A stretch of 64,000 nucleotides of DNA, taken from NCBI GenBank assembly GCA_018873245.2, contig JAEMBT020000009.1, positions 12,435,112 to 12,499,111 of the forward strand. Direction: 5' to 3'. The first letter of the stretch is position 1; each line of letters starts with the position of its first letter. Positions 1 through 9,780 of the stretch are shown here, in pieces. The position numbers and the translations under genes are program-made. This stretch comes from Archegozetes longisetosus. Taxonomy: Eukaryota; Arthropoda; Arachnida; Sarcoptiformes; Trhypochthoniidae. The notes beneath the pieces are model-generated. The model had not been told where the DNA came from. It ran no database searches and saw only the letters and a program-made list of their open reading frames with translations.

Positions 1-21
1 TCGTAAATACTTTACATAATA

Positions 22-111
22 TATCGTTGAGTCAGTGCTATCATGTACTATCAATAGCATTATTTGTATTAGATATATTACTCTATAGCACTCACCCAAC
101 GATATATTACA
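22..111. repeat. Hairpin-forming inverted repeat, family D
   Basis: The arm at 22-44 (ATATCGTTGAGTCAGTGCTAT) pairs with the arm at about 88-111 (ATAGCACTCACCCAACGATAT), with an AT-rich loop. The same core, (G)TCAGTGCTAtagag, recurs in inverted pairs at 60350-60440 and 60450-60535, which suggests a small dispersed element rather than chance. Confidence 0.6.
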
Positions 112-220
112 TATCTATCAGTGAGTACTACAAAGATATACCAATTAGAAACAGAACTCTATAAGACTAAACAGGACTAAAATGGATAATATCTAAAAAG
201 TAATCAAATTGAATTAATAG

Positions 221-317
221 GAAATACTACCAGAAATTGGAGTCGAAGAACTATTAATGGGCTTGTCATCACAAATCGCTGAAAGAGAAGACTCAGTGCT
301 CTGTTCAGATGTGAGAG
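221..317 (+). CDS. Duox: Duox exon: peroxidase domain segment
   Basis: The frame reads ...EELLMGLSSQIAEREDSVLC, the conserved helix of the peroxidase-like domain just before the FSRRDL block. The donor is GAG|GTACGT (GT at 318), phase 1. The acceptor is taken as TAG at 218-220. A second possible acceptor (CAG at 231-233) would shorten the exon, so the left edge is less certain than the right. The peroxidase exons before it are outside the window. Confidence 0.85.
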
Positions 318-3300
318 GTACGTTCATGAAATACTGCATATATTACGCTGGTGATCTACTTTTCACTAACTTGTCATGTCAGTTCTATTCTCAATGAATT
401 AACATAACAATTAGTATTATATAGTAATCATCCAAGTATGTCATATATAGATAGATCAGTGTTGTAACAATATAGCACTTTATTGGACTAGTGTGTTATA
501 ACAATACTGATCTATATACGGCTTTATTGAACTTATATGTTCTCTATTAATATATTAGTGATTTATGTTATTCGGATAGATTGTTTGTTTGATAGTATTC
601 TAATTTACATTTCAATGATCTATTCAGCATAGTACTACTTTAATAGTTTAGTATTTCCTAGATGTATTAACTATTTATATGTTTTTCTTATTAACTATTA
701 GTTTAGCTTTTATGCGCTCTCTTCAGACTGTTTATTTAGGATTTGAGTATAAACTCAAAATTGAGTGTAACTACGATTTAGAGTAACTACGATTTAGAGT
801 AACTACGATTTAGCGTAACTACTATTTAGCATAACTACAATTCAACACAACGAAAATTGAGCGTAACTACAATCTAACACAAATTTCAACAGAGCTAGAA
901 ATCTAAAAGAACTAAAATTTCAACACGACTACAATTTGAGCAGAACTACAATTTCGACACAAGTACAATTTAGAGAGAATTTAGGTCATCAGCAATTTTC
1001 TGAGTTTAAAAGCCATCTTAAAACGGAATGATTCTAGTTTTTCCTTCTTTAGTCTCAAAGATAACGAAATCGAAAGTTTTCAAGTAAAAAAAGAAAAAAC
1101 ATTTTTCATATATATTCTCACAAAACAAGGTTGAGTTTCAGTTTCGATTTCGTTATTACAGTTCAGTTTCATTATTACAGTTTTCAATTGAAAACTTTCA
1201 ATCAACTAGTTCTAGTAGTCACCCATTTAGGGACTCACAGTTATAATTATAATTGAAACCTTGATTACTCACACTAGATTTTGTTTATATATTTTCTAAA
1301 GTTAATTTATTATACCTTTACACACATCGTATCTACATTGCTATACAGCCCTATCTCTTGTTAGCCTAATACTGCAGATACTACTTTATACAGCCCTATC
1401 TCCCATTGAATTAACATTAGAGATACTACTCTATAGCACTATATTTTCACTTTTCAAATCTGAGAAGTAGTTTTATGCAAAAACGGCTATGTGCTAAATA
1501 TCTCCTTAAGGCGGAATTTATAAGTTAGTGAAATGAAAATATCTAAATTCTAATTGTACATGCTAGCTCTTAGTACAGTCTACTCTCTACTCTAGCAAAG
1601 TTTCACTAATTTTGATTTTAGTCAGATCCAAATTTCCGTGTTTTATTTGATTCGAAGCTAGCTGAGACCCAAATTTCCGTGTTTTATTTCATTTGAAGCT
1701 AGCTGAGACCCAAATTTCCGTGTTTTATTTCATTTGAAGCTAGCTGAGACAACATTTTCAATTTTTTAGCTTATCACTAAATCGAGGACTGGTTTCTCAT
1801 AATATTAGTTTTATTTCTATGTATTTAAGTCAGGGTCATGTCATGTCAAGTTCTTTATAATAATATATTCATGCCGTTAGACTTTCATTTCCAACTTCAA
1901 TTAGGTTTCATATATCAGTTTTTTATGTTTAAGTAATTCTACGACTGGAACGTCAGGTGATTCTAGACTGGAGTGTGAGATGAATCTATGATTGATTTTG
2001 AGGTGAATCTATGATTCAATTCTGAGGTCAATCTACTACTAGATTGAGAGTTGACAAACTTTAATAGAAGTGTAATGTAGCGACAAATAGTAAATTGATT
2101 CTTATCAAAAACATGATTGTTGTGATAAGATAGAAATCTTGTTTGTAGAAATTTAACTCTTAAGATAACGCCACTCAAACCGTCTAAACATTGAAATTCA
2201 TATAAATCTGTTTAATTAAGCATTCATTGCCAACAGATTAAGTGCTTTTTCTCTTTGTTACGACTTATTATAATTTGAGTAAATATGTGCTAAATAGTGC
2301 TCCAACTGCCCTGATCTCTACTACTCACTCTCTTATCTCATTTCACTCTTCATGTTAGATATAATCAAATTTTTATCTAATAATTCAGATTGAATCTATT
2401 GAACCATTTATATCAAGTCATGTAAATATGGTCTATAAAGTTGTATCTGTAGTGTTATTTCAATTAGAGACAGCACTTTATAATGCTTCATATATGAGTC
2501 TTGAGAATGTAGTTCAAAATTGAAGTCTATTTAAAGCCTAGTTGACACATTCGAAGTTATAAAATTTGGTATTGTTGCCTGTACAAGCTCGAGCTAGGGT
2601 CTTACCCACGCGTACTCAAGCAGGTTCGAGTTTTGATTATACTCAAGTGGACTCGAAGTTGGATCGTACTCGAGTCAGCTCGAGCTTGGATCAGTCTATA
2701 TAAGGAGAGCATGATACATTAAAAATAAGATATTTAGCAATGTATGTCATTTCATAACTGTCTTAAGGCAATCTAGTGTTTGAAGGATAATCAATGATGA
2801 AAACATCTGTTTCTGGGTATATCATTGATAATCTAACTATTTAGGAATGTTTGGCCGAAAGTAATTTATATCAACTCAATTTCAGTGTCAAATTACAAAA
2901 TCATTTTAATCTAACTTCTCATCTGAAGCTAGAATAAGAGTTTAGGAAATGGGTCTGAGCTAAGCTAACCTAAGATAAGCTGACCTAAGCTGACCTAAGC
3001 TGACCTAACCTAATCCAACCTAGCCTAATCTAACCTAACCTATTTGTTTCTCAGACAAACTATTTGGACCAATGGACTTTAGCAGAAGGGACCTAGCAGC
3101 ACTTAACATAATGAGAGGTAGAGATAACGGTCTACCAGACTACAACACTGTTAGAAGATATTTCGAATTGCCCGCCATCACCAATTGGTCACAAATCAAT
3201 CCGAGTCTGTACTCACGAAAGCCTGAGATTTTCGATCAGCTAGCTGATCTGTATGAGAATAATTTAAATAATATTGATGCTTATGTTGGAGGAATGGTTG

Positions 3301-6300
3301 AGTCAGAATATGAAAGGGGTCGACCAGGATCACTATTCAGAGCTATAATTAAAGAACAATTCGTTCGGATCCGTGACGCCGACAGATTCTGGTTCGAAAA
3401 CACTCAAAACGGAATATTCTCACCAGAGGAGATCGAAGAAATCAAGAAAATCCGTTTATACGACATACTGGTGAACACAACTGCAATTCCACCCGATGCC
3501 ATACAGTCAGATGTGTTTTTGTTCAGAGAAGCAGACCCATGTCCACAACCGAGACAACTGAGCGCTGCAATACTAGAGCCATGTCTGGTACTAGCGGGTT
3601 GGAACTACTTTCATGGCAGTGAATTGCCCTATATATTAGTAATACTTTTACTCACTTTCATCCCAATGGGTATGTAATTAATTAATCATTGGCCTTATCA
3701 ATAGATAATTATTTGTTTTTAGTTGTTGCTCTTTTGGGTTATGGCGTTATTAAACTTCAAAATAGACGTAGGAGAAAAGCTAAAGCCAAACAAGAAATGA
3801 CTAATGGGAAAAATTATGATAAATTATGTAAGTTTTTGTATATTAGGAGGTTTTACTGTATATTAAGAGGTTTTACTGTACATACTTCAGTGAAAGTATT
3901 ATTTACGATCTGACATATTGAGACTAAATAACCTGATTTAACAAAAAATGACATAATTACAGATGTTCGTGAGTGGCTGCATCAAAATCACAAACGATAC
4001 GTCAAAGTGAAAATTGGACCTGAAGAGTCCATCTCTACTGTAAATAGGAAAGGAGAAACGCTTAGGAAGATCGACTTCAAAAATGTCAATTCCTTGATGG
4101 TAGAAGTGACACAAGACTCACATAAGCCGATGGTTTTGATCCGATCGCCACGAGACCATGATTTGGTGTTACAGTTTGATAATATAGGAACAAGAAAGAA
4201 GTTTCTATCAAAGATGGAAGCTTGTCTATTAAACTATAAGAAGACATTAGAGATCATCCACACCTATCGGGATGTGATGCTCGCCAACGCAGAGACTAAA
4301 GAGAAACGCCAAAAACGCTTAGAGCACTTCTTCCGAGAAGCCTATGCCCTGACATTCGGACTGAAACCAGGCGAGAGACGCAAGCTTGAAGATGTTAGTA
4401 ATGATGTTATTATGGTCATGAGAACTTCTCTCTCCAAGAAAGAGTTCGCTGAAGCTCTTGGAATGAAACCTGACTCTCTTTTTGTCAAACAAATGTTCAA
4501 TTGTGTTGATAAAGATCATGATGGTAGAATCAGTTTTCAAGAGTTTTTAGATACTGTCGTTTTGTTCTCTAGAGGAAAGACTGAGAACAAGTTGAGAATC
4601 ATATTTGATATGTGTGATCATGATGGTAATGGAGTTATCGATAAGATAGAATTGACTAAAATGTTGAGATCACTAGTCGACATAGCCAAAACGAACTCCA
4701 TGTCAGAAGAAGAAGTAATGGAGTTAATTGAAGGCATGTTCGCAGCTACTGGTCTGGACAATAAGGAGGAGCTGACATACGAAGACTTCAAGTTGATGAT
4801 GAAGGAATATAGAGGAGATTTTATAGCGATAGGATTGGATTGTAAAGGAGCAAAACAGAACTTTTTAGATACATCAACTAACATAGCACGAATGACAAGC
4901 TTCCAAATAAACCAACTACCAGACCCATCACCACACTACATAGTAGAGAAATGGAATCATTTGATAACATATCTAGAAGAAAATAGACAACATATAGTTT
5001 ACTTATTAATCTTCTTTGTTATTACTACTGTCCTATTCGTTGAACGATTTATTAATTATACTTATTTAAGTGAACATATGGATCTTAGACATGTTATGGG
5101 CTATGGTATTGCTGTTACTAGAGGCTCTGCTGCTTCTCTCTCTTTCTGCTATTCTCTACTTCTACTTACTATGTGTCGTAATTTGATTACTAAGATTAGG
5201 GAGATTCCTTTGCATCAGTATATTCCTCTTGATTCTCATGTTCAGTTTCATAAGGTTGTTGCTATGACTGGTTTGTTTTTTACAAGTATGTTATCTTTTT
5301 GTTTTTGATTTTTTGTTTTTGATTTTTTTTGTTTTTGATTTTTTTTTGTTTTTGATTTTTTGTTTTTTTAATTTTTTAAATTTTTTTTCATTTTTATCCT
5401 TTAGTTAACTCAAATCAGTTAATATATAAGATATTAGTTTTTCTTACTTTAAACCTAAAAATCATTAGCCAGATAGATGAGGTCAAATATAATCGTAAAA
5501 TATTAGATGGTATTTGATGGTATTTAATCTATACTTATATCATTTCACTAGTTGTTCATACGATCGGTCATTGTATTAACTTCTACCACGTCTCAACTCA
5601 ACCAATCGAACATCTGCGTTGTCTGACAAAAGAACTTCAATTCGAATCGGACTCTAAGCCAACATTTTCATTTTGGATATTTGGAACAGTAACTGGGATA
5701 ACTGGAATTATATTGTTTGCCATTGTATGCGTAATCTTCATATTTGCACATCCCAAGATCAGACAGAAAGCTTACAGTTATTTCTGGAACGCACACAGTC
5801 TTTATATTCTACTTTATATCTTTTGTATAATTCATGGATTGGCCAAACTTACTGGGGTATGACATGCATGAGATACAAATATTTTAGATCATCTTTCATG
5901 TTCCTCACCTGATTCCACATAATCCAACATAATTTAACTTAATGTTTCAGACCCCACGATTCTGGATCTTCTTTATCGGTCCGGCAATCATTTTCACTTT
6001 AGACAAAATAGTCAGCTTGCAAACTAAGTACATGGAACTTGATGTTCTCGACACCGAACTTCTTCCTTCTGGTAATTCAACAAGACACTTTAGCATATTT
6101 TTATATAGTCTTGATATAATTTCGATGTAATTTCAATTAGAGATATAACTAATCTTTTTCCTTACAGATGTGACTAAAGTCAAGTTTTCTCGTCCTCCGA
6201 GTTTCAAATACTTATCAGGACAATGGGTTCGGTTGTGTTGCACAGCATTTAGAGCGAGTGAATATCATTCATTGACATTGACATCAGCTCCACATGAGAA

Positions 6301-7750
6301 CTATTTGTCGGTTCATGTTAAAGCTCAGGGGCCCTGGACTTGGAAACTGAGAAATTACTTCGATCCAAATAATTTCAATAACATTGCAGAACACGCTCGG
6401 CCCAAGATTCGACTCGAAGGCCCCTTCGGTGGCGGAAACCAAGACTGGTATAAGTATGAAATCGCTGTTATGATTGGTGGAGGAATCGGTGTTACGCCTT
6501 ATGCTTCTATTCTTAATGATCTTGTGTTCGGTACTTCTACTAATAGATACTCAGGAGTCGCCTGTAAAAAAGTAATCTAACACTACACATTTTACGGATG
6601 AAGAATTATGCTTCAATTTAGTAGATTTTATGCTTTTTATGGTTAGCGTAGTTATGCCTTTTATGCTTTTTATGCTTTTTTATTCTTATTTATGGAATTC
6701 TTATATGAAAAATTAGAGCATAGATACTCTGATTTCACGGTTTTAGCATAATTATGCTATTTTTACACCTTAGTACCTTCAGCATAATTCTTCATCTCCA
6801 GACTACGAAAAAATAGGAACTAACACTTATTTTTCATTTCGAAAGGTCTATTTTCTATGGATCTGTCCGTCACATCGTCATTTTGAATGGTTCATTGATG
6901 TCTTAAGAGATGTCGAGCGTAAAGATGTTACGCAAGTTCTTGAAGTTCACATTTTTATTACTCAATTTTTTCATAAGTTTGACTTAAGAACAACTATGTT
7001 GGTGAGTCTAACCTGAGCTAATCTGAGCATTGCTAAGCTAATTTAAACCAATCTAAGCTTAATCATACATTTAACAATTACATATTTAATATATATCATA
7101 ATCTTTTGCAATCATATAGTACATTTGTGAGAATCACTTTCAGCGTATTTCAAATAGAAGTATGTTTACTGGACTGAAAGCAATTAATCATTTCGGTCGA
7201 CCCGATATGATAGCATTCTTAAAATTTGTACAGAAACAACATTCATATGTAAGCACTTTTTAATTATTAGCTATCTCTGTTAATAAGTTCTCGGTCTAAC
7301 CTATCTTATGCATTAGCAGTCTATGGATTGTAGGCTGAGAACTTATTGACTGATCCGATATTTACTTTATATGTACACTTGAAACTTAATAATTCTCGAT
7401 AGCAACAAGAAAAAGGCTGTTGCTATGTCAATCTCTCTGTGATGCGCACCAATTTGCTTTGATTACTACATTGAATATTCTATAAGTTTATTAATATCTG
7501 AAGATATGATCTAATGAAAAATATGTCATCATAACGCATCACTCCTGGTTGCTATCAAGGATCATAAAGTTTCCAAGTGTACTATAATAAATATATAACT
7601 AACAAAAAATATTTATACAAATAGGTGAGTAAAGTCGGTGTTTTCAGCTGTGGTCCGTCAGCATTGACTAAAACAATCAGCAAAGCCTGTGAAACGACGA
7701 ACAATCGAAGGAAATTGCCTTATTTTCTGCATCAGTTCGAAAACTTTTAA
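221..7750 (+). CDS. Duox: Dual oxidase (Duox), 3' ten coding exons, 5'-partial
   Basis: Duox is a plasma-membrane NADPH oxidase that moves electrons from cytosolic NADPH through FAD and two hemes to oxygen, producing extracellular H2O2 for gut defence and cuticle cross-linking. Ten exons join in frame (221-317, 3055-3669, 3723-3827, 3963-5285, 5552-5856, 5951-6071, 6168-6571, 6846-7001, 7120-7248, 7625-7750) to 3381 nt, or 1126 residues plus stop. In order they encode the end of the peroxidase-like domain (FSRRDLAALNIMRGRDNGLP), a membrane helix, a PH-like stretch, two EF-hands, six-helix ferric reductase with paired His, an FAD motif (YHSLTLTSAP), NADPH motifs (EGPFGGGNQDW, IGGGIGVTPY, SCGP) and a C-terminal ENF. 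All introns are GT-AG with matching phases. Family members are about 1500 residues, so roughly the first quarter lies left of the window. The FAD motif and the CKKVYFLWICPSH stretch resemble arthropod Duox as I remember it. The single-flavin NOX5 is excluded by the peroxidase part. Confidence 0.95.
446..519. repeat. Inverted repeat (hairpin) in Duox intron
   Basis: The arms are ATAGATCAGTGTTGTAAC on the left and GTTATAACAATACTGATCTATAT on the right, complementary with a few mismatches. The arm core GATCAGTGTT matches the right-hand element at 60450-60535 (family D). Confidence 0.55.
1628..1750. repeat. Three 41-bp tandem repeats
   Basis: The unit starts CCAAATTTCCGTGTTTTATT and ends GAAGCTAGCTGAGAC. 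Copies begin at about 1628, 1669 and 1710 with very few differences (GATTC versus CATTT). They lie in the long Duox intron. Confidence 0.85.
2588..2697. repeat. CTCGAG-rich repeat, about 27-bp unit
   Basis: Diverged units of the form TACTCAAGnnGnTCGAGtTTgGAT repeat about four times, with XhoI-like CTCGAG cores. The block is richer in G and C than the surrounding intron. Confidence 0.5.
2958..3045. repeat. CCTAA-like degenerate repeat
   Basis: Diverged CTAAGCTGACCTAA and CCTAACCTAA units run up to the polypyrimidine tract of the Duox exon at 3055. CCTAA is the complement of the arthropod telomere unit TTAGG. Confidence 0.65.
3055..3669 (+). CDS. Duox: Duox exon: end of peroxidase domain and first membrane helix
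   Basis: The exon starts after CTCAG at 3050-3054 and completes the DKLFGPM junction with the previous exon in phase 1. It encodes RGRDNGLPDYN, the peroxidase C-terminal helices and a linker with Cys-Pro pairs (DPCPQPRQ, LEPC). It ends in a hydrophobic run (LPYILVILLLTF) that begins the first transmembrane helix. The donor is ATGG|GTATGT at 3670. The next intron is only 53 nt. Confidence 0.95.
3723..3827 (+). CDS. Duox: Duox exon: membrane helix end and basic cytosolic stretch
   Basis: The acceptor is TTTTTAG ending at 3722. The exon completes the helix (VVALLGYGVI) and then gives a strongly basic stop-transfer segment (KLQNRRRRKAKAKQ), which fits the positive-inside rule for the first cytosolic loop of Duox. 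The donor is TTAT|GTAAGT at 3828, phase 1. Without splicing, the frame to its left runs into a stop at 3675, which supports the tiny intron. Confidence 0.93.
3963..5285 (+). CDS. Duox: Duox exon: PH-like region, two EF-hands, first membrane helices
   Basis: This 1323-nt exon carries the cytosolic regulatory part. It has a PH-like stretch (REWLHQNHKRYVKVKIG onward) and two canonical calcium loops: DKDHDGRISFQE at about 4508-4543 and DHDGNGVIDKIE at about 4616-4651. It then gives the first ferric-reductase helices and SHVQFHKVVAMTG, which holds histidines in the position of the heme ligands. Calcium binding by these loops activates Duox in known family members. The donor is ACAA|GTATGT at 5286, phase 1. 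Confidence 0.95.
5286..5400. repeat. Poly-T / GTTTTTGATTTTT low-complexity tract
   Basis: Repeats of TTTTTGTTTTTGATTTTT follow the 5' splice site of the Duox intron 5286-5551. They are pure low complexity with no coding signal. Confidence 0.85.
5552..5856 (+). CDS. Duox: Duox exon: ferric-reductase transmembrane core
   Basis: The exon follows CACTAG at 5551 and reads VHTIGHCINFYHVSTQPIEH, with the second pair of heme-side histidines. It continues through hydrophobic helices (WIFGTVTGITGIILFAIVC) and SYFWNAHSLYILLYIFCIIHG, the last membrane segments with further conserved His residues. The donor is ACTGGG|GTATGA at 5857, phase 0. The preceding intron is poly-T rich (5286-5400). Confidence 0.95.
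5951..6071 (+). CDS. Duox: Duox exon: end of membrane domain, start of FAD lobe
   Basis: After TTTCAG at 5950 the frame reads TPRFWIFFIGPAIIFTLDKI and ends with ...DVLDTELLPS. This links the last transmembrane helix to the FAD-binding beta-barrel. The donor is TCTG|GTAATT at 6072, phase 1. Confidence 0.94.
6168..6571 (+). CDS. Duox: Duox exon: FAD-binding and first NADPH-binding motifs
   Basis: The exon encodes VTKVKFSRPPSFKYLSGQW, the FAD contact EYHSLTLTSAPHE, GPWTWKLRNYF, the pyrophosphate-binding EGPFGGGNQDW and the NADPH site IGGGIGVTPYASILNDL. It ends with CKK. The motif is HSLT where vertebrate DUOX has HPFT; to my memory insect Duox also has HSLT. The donor is AAAAAA|GTAATC at 6572, phase 0. 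Reading on without splicing gives a stop at once (6578). Confidence 0.95.
6597..6796. mobile_element. Small inverted-repeat element within a Duox intron
   Basis: Perfect 16-bp terminal inverted repeats, GATGAAGAATTATGCT (6597-6612) and AGCATAATTCTTCATC (6781-6796), enclose about 170 bp rich in TTTATGC repeats. The element takes up 200 of the 274 nt of intron 6572-6845. No transposase is encoded, so it would be a non-autonomous MITE. Confidence 0.7.
6846..7001 (+). CDS. Duox: Duox exon: NADPH-binding lobe
   Basis: After the acceptor AAAG at 6845 the frame reads VYFLWICPSHRHFEWFIDVL and then IFITQFFHKFDLRTTML, both highly conserved in Duox. The donor is TTG|GTGAGT at 7002, phase 0. No open ORF was needed to find it; it was recognised by sequence and fills the join between CKK and YICENHF. 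Confidence 0.95.
7120..7248 (+). CDS. Duox: Duox exon: NADPH-binding lobe (YICENHF...HSY)
   Basis: A 43-codon exon reading YICENHFQRISNRSMFTGLK and then FGRPDMIAFLKFVQKQHSY. The acceptor is ATATAG at 7119 and the donor TAT|GTAAGC at 7249. Phase 0 on both sides joins the neighbours cleanly. Confidence 0.95.
7279..7350. repeat. Short inverted repeat in last Duox intron
   Basis: ATAAGTTCTCGGTCT and AGGCTGAGAACTTAT are complementary arms around a loop, just left of the family A element in the same intron (7249-7624). Confidence 0.5.
7374..7581. mobile_element. MITE family A copy, TA-flanked
   Basis: The ends TACACTTGAAACTTAATAAT and the complement of ATCATAAAGTTTCCAAGTGTA are inverted repeats of about 33 bp that continue into TCTCGATAGCAAC and GTTGCTATCAAGGA. 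TA lies at both ends, the target of Tc1/mariner-type transposases. Related copies are at 36993-37222 and 45598-45832, with fragments near 16441, 20994 and 26842. No coding capacity. Confidence 0.75.
7625..7750 (+). CDS. Duox: Duox terminal coding exon
   Basis: The frame reads VSKVGVFSCGPSALTKTISK and ends LPYFLHQFENF-stop (TAA 7748-7750). The Cys-Gly-Pro of the nicotinamide site and the terminal Phe of NADPH oxidases are present. In Duox proteins I remember, the sequence is CGPRPLTK and ends FENFG; here it is CGPSALTK and the last Gly is missing. The acceptor is AATAG at 7624. Confidence 0.95.
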   Translation: MSKVGVFSCGPSALTKTISKACETTNNRRKLPYFLHQFENF

Positions 7751-7856
7751 CTAATGTCATCACAGCTGACCCTTAATTAGATAAATTTTAGTGCCAATCA
7801 CTTCGAAGTGCACTTGATGAACAATGAGAGTTATTTGTTATACAATATTGTTGATT

Positions 7857-8100
7857 TGAAAGCTATTGATTTGGTAGCTATTGGTTTGTTAGCTATTAGT
7901 TAGATAGCTATCGATTTGGTAGCTATTGATTTGGTAGCTATTGATTTGGTAGCTATTGATTTGGTAGCTATTAGTTAGATAGCTATTGATTTGAAAGCTA
8001 TTGATTTGGTAGCTATTGGTTTAGTAGCTATTAGTTAGATAGCTATTGATTTGATAGCTATTGGTTCGATTGCTATTGATTTAATAGCTATAGGACAGAC
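7857..8100. repeat. 15-bp tandem array in the presumed Duox 3' UTR
   Basis: About 15 copies of TAGCTATTGATTTGG with variants (TAGCTATTAGTTAGA, TAGCTATTGGTTTAG) begin about 107 nt after the Duox stop. The period of 15 is a multiple of 3, but TAG/TAA occurs in the unit, so it is not coding. Confidence 0.9.
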
Positions 8101-8315
8101 AGCTATTGACTAGAGAGTTATTAAATTTAGCTATAAACTAGATGATGAATAGACTAGATAGCTTTCAAAAATGAGAAATTCATTGTAACAAACACTAGTG
8201 CACTTATATTTGAAATTCCTTAAAAATATGCTGTTGTGATAATTATACGTTAAATTAATTAATTAATTAATAGGTAGTGTATTACTATGTTTATCAATGA
8301 AATAGCAACAAATGC

Positions 8316-8321
8316 AATAAA
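8316..8321 (+). promoter_or_regulatory. Candidate Duox poly(A) signal AATAAA
   Basis: This AATAAA hexamer (GCAATAAAGC), about 565 nt past the Duox stop, lies beyond the 15-bp array. In AT-rich DNA the hexamer is common, so this is only a candidate. Confidence 0.3.
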
Positions 8322-8589
8322 GCATAGTATAATAAGGCATGTATTCATAAAATATATTAAACTAATTAATTGTGATAATTATGCCTTATCATTTGTTCAC
8401 TATGTTCAATCTTATTGTATTGTTCTATTATTTGTACAGAATAAATTTGTTTCATTTCTCCCATTTTTTCGCTTTTCTACTTCCGCTTGTTTCCATACTT
8501 CCGGTCGCTTTACTCTTCCACACTTCCGCTTGTTTCAATCTCCGATACTTCCGGTTATATCACTTTTCGATTATACAGCAATATTTCGA

Positions 8590-8745
8590 TACAGTTAATC
8601 TGCTTATAGTGAATCCTCCATATGGTATAAGCAATAGTTAGTTGTTCACATACATCAACTAAAACTAAATAACCTCTTTATAGTAAAACATAATCATTGT
8701 TATACTTAATTAATGGTCCCAATCATATATTAAAGTATTACTGTA
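8590..8745. mobile_element. MITE family C copy, TA-flanked
   Basis: The left end TACAGTTAATCTGCTTATAGTGAA and the right end ATTACTGTA form diverged inverted repeats. Inside are CCTCTTTATAGTAAAAC and GGTCCCAATCAT, shared with the copies at 54507-54608 and 62282-62395. CAGT termini with TA flanks point to pogo/Tc1-type non-autonomous elements. Confidence 0.6.
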
Positions 8746-9746
8746 TCTCTGAATTCTTTCTAGTTATTCAACCATATATTCATGCTTGAGTAGAATGGTA
8801 TTTATCGATATTGATGCAAACATTTTAAAAGTTAGAAATTCTTCAATTTTACTGAATTTGTTAGCAATAAATACATATTGATGTGAACCAACTATTGATG
8901 AAGTATATCATAGTAACTTGATAAGTTAATGAAAACAAAATAAAGCAACAATTACATTATAGATTATAACAAAATAACATTTACACATACTTGGTTGCAA
9001 ATGTTAGCATATAATAATTGTTTGCAACTAGTCCCTAGTTCCTAGTCCCTAGTTCCTAGTCCCTATAGCCACTTTGCTCAGCCATATAGTTATAATAAAT
9101 ATTTAAATATGAAATTTACCATAATTTCAATGATAAGAAGAGGCATAAATCATTGTCAGAGATTCCTACGAGGTGTTCGCAACCGATGGTGTAATAAGAT
9201 TAATCTTATATATAAAAACCATCTATTCGGCTCATCATATATGAATAGATTAATCAAATTCTAATTCCCATCTGATTAACATATTTTATATTATAACTTT
9301 CTAGATATTAACTTTATGAGAATAAATTCTTTTTGAAATAAATTTTAAGAAACTTTTATGATTTCCCTTTTGATTATTAGGGTTGTGAAAATATGTAACT
9401 ATCTATATGTTACTTGTAAGATGGTTGAGGTTGGTTCCCTAAATTATATCAATACTTTTATAGTTTATTAATATTCTAGTATATAATTGATGAAAGATTG
9501 ACATTATTTTTAAAAGTTACTCCATGATCTATATTACTTTCTACTACAGTTTATAACAACTTGATGTGCTAAAGCAGAACAGAATGCTCTCATATAGCAT
9601 ACATAATTTATAAATAAATATATATCATTCACAGCTCAGCAGATATTGAATTAACAATTCAAACTTTAAGTATTTTATTTATATTTCAAATTAAAACAAT
9701 GGAAATGACTAGAATAGAGTTGAAAAGTTTATACATTAAAACAAAT

Positions 9747-9780
9747 AAGAAATAATAATAATAATAATAATAATAATAAT
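9747..9780. repeat. (TAA)n microsatellite
   Basis: About eleven uninterrupted ATA/TAA trinucleotides in the intergenic region. Confidence 0.9.

Larger units (their letters stand above)
318..3054 (+). other. Long Duox intron with repeats
   Basis: A 2.7-kb GT-AG intron (GTACGT...CTCAG) with no coding signal. It holds a hairpin at about 446-519, 16-bp degenerate repeats at 770-860, 41-bp tandem repeats at 1628-1750, a 27-bp CTCGAG-rich repeat at about 2588-2697 and a CCTAA-like tract ending at the acceptor (2958-3045). The short minus-strand ORF at 1963-2178 has no family features and looks like chance. Confidence 0.8.

Noticed and set aside
2588-2697. GTTCGAG/GGTTCGA motifs considered as a tRNA T-loop.
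   Set aside because: The motif repeats every 27 bp or so and no cloverleaf with an acceptor stem can be drawn.
8287-8641. Two overlapping hydrophobic ORFs between Duox and Rbfox.
   Set aside because: Their composition is Phe/Leu/Ser/Tyr as expected from TTT/TCT/TAT-rich DNA, they contain TTCCGCTTG short repeats, and they run into a MITE.
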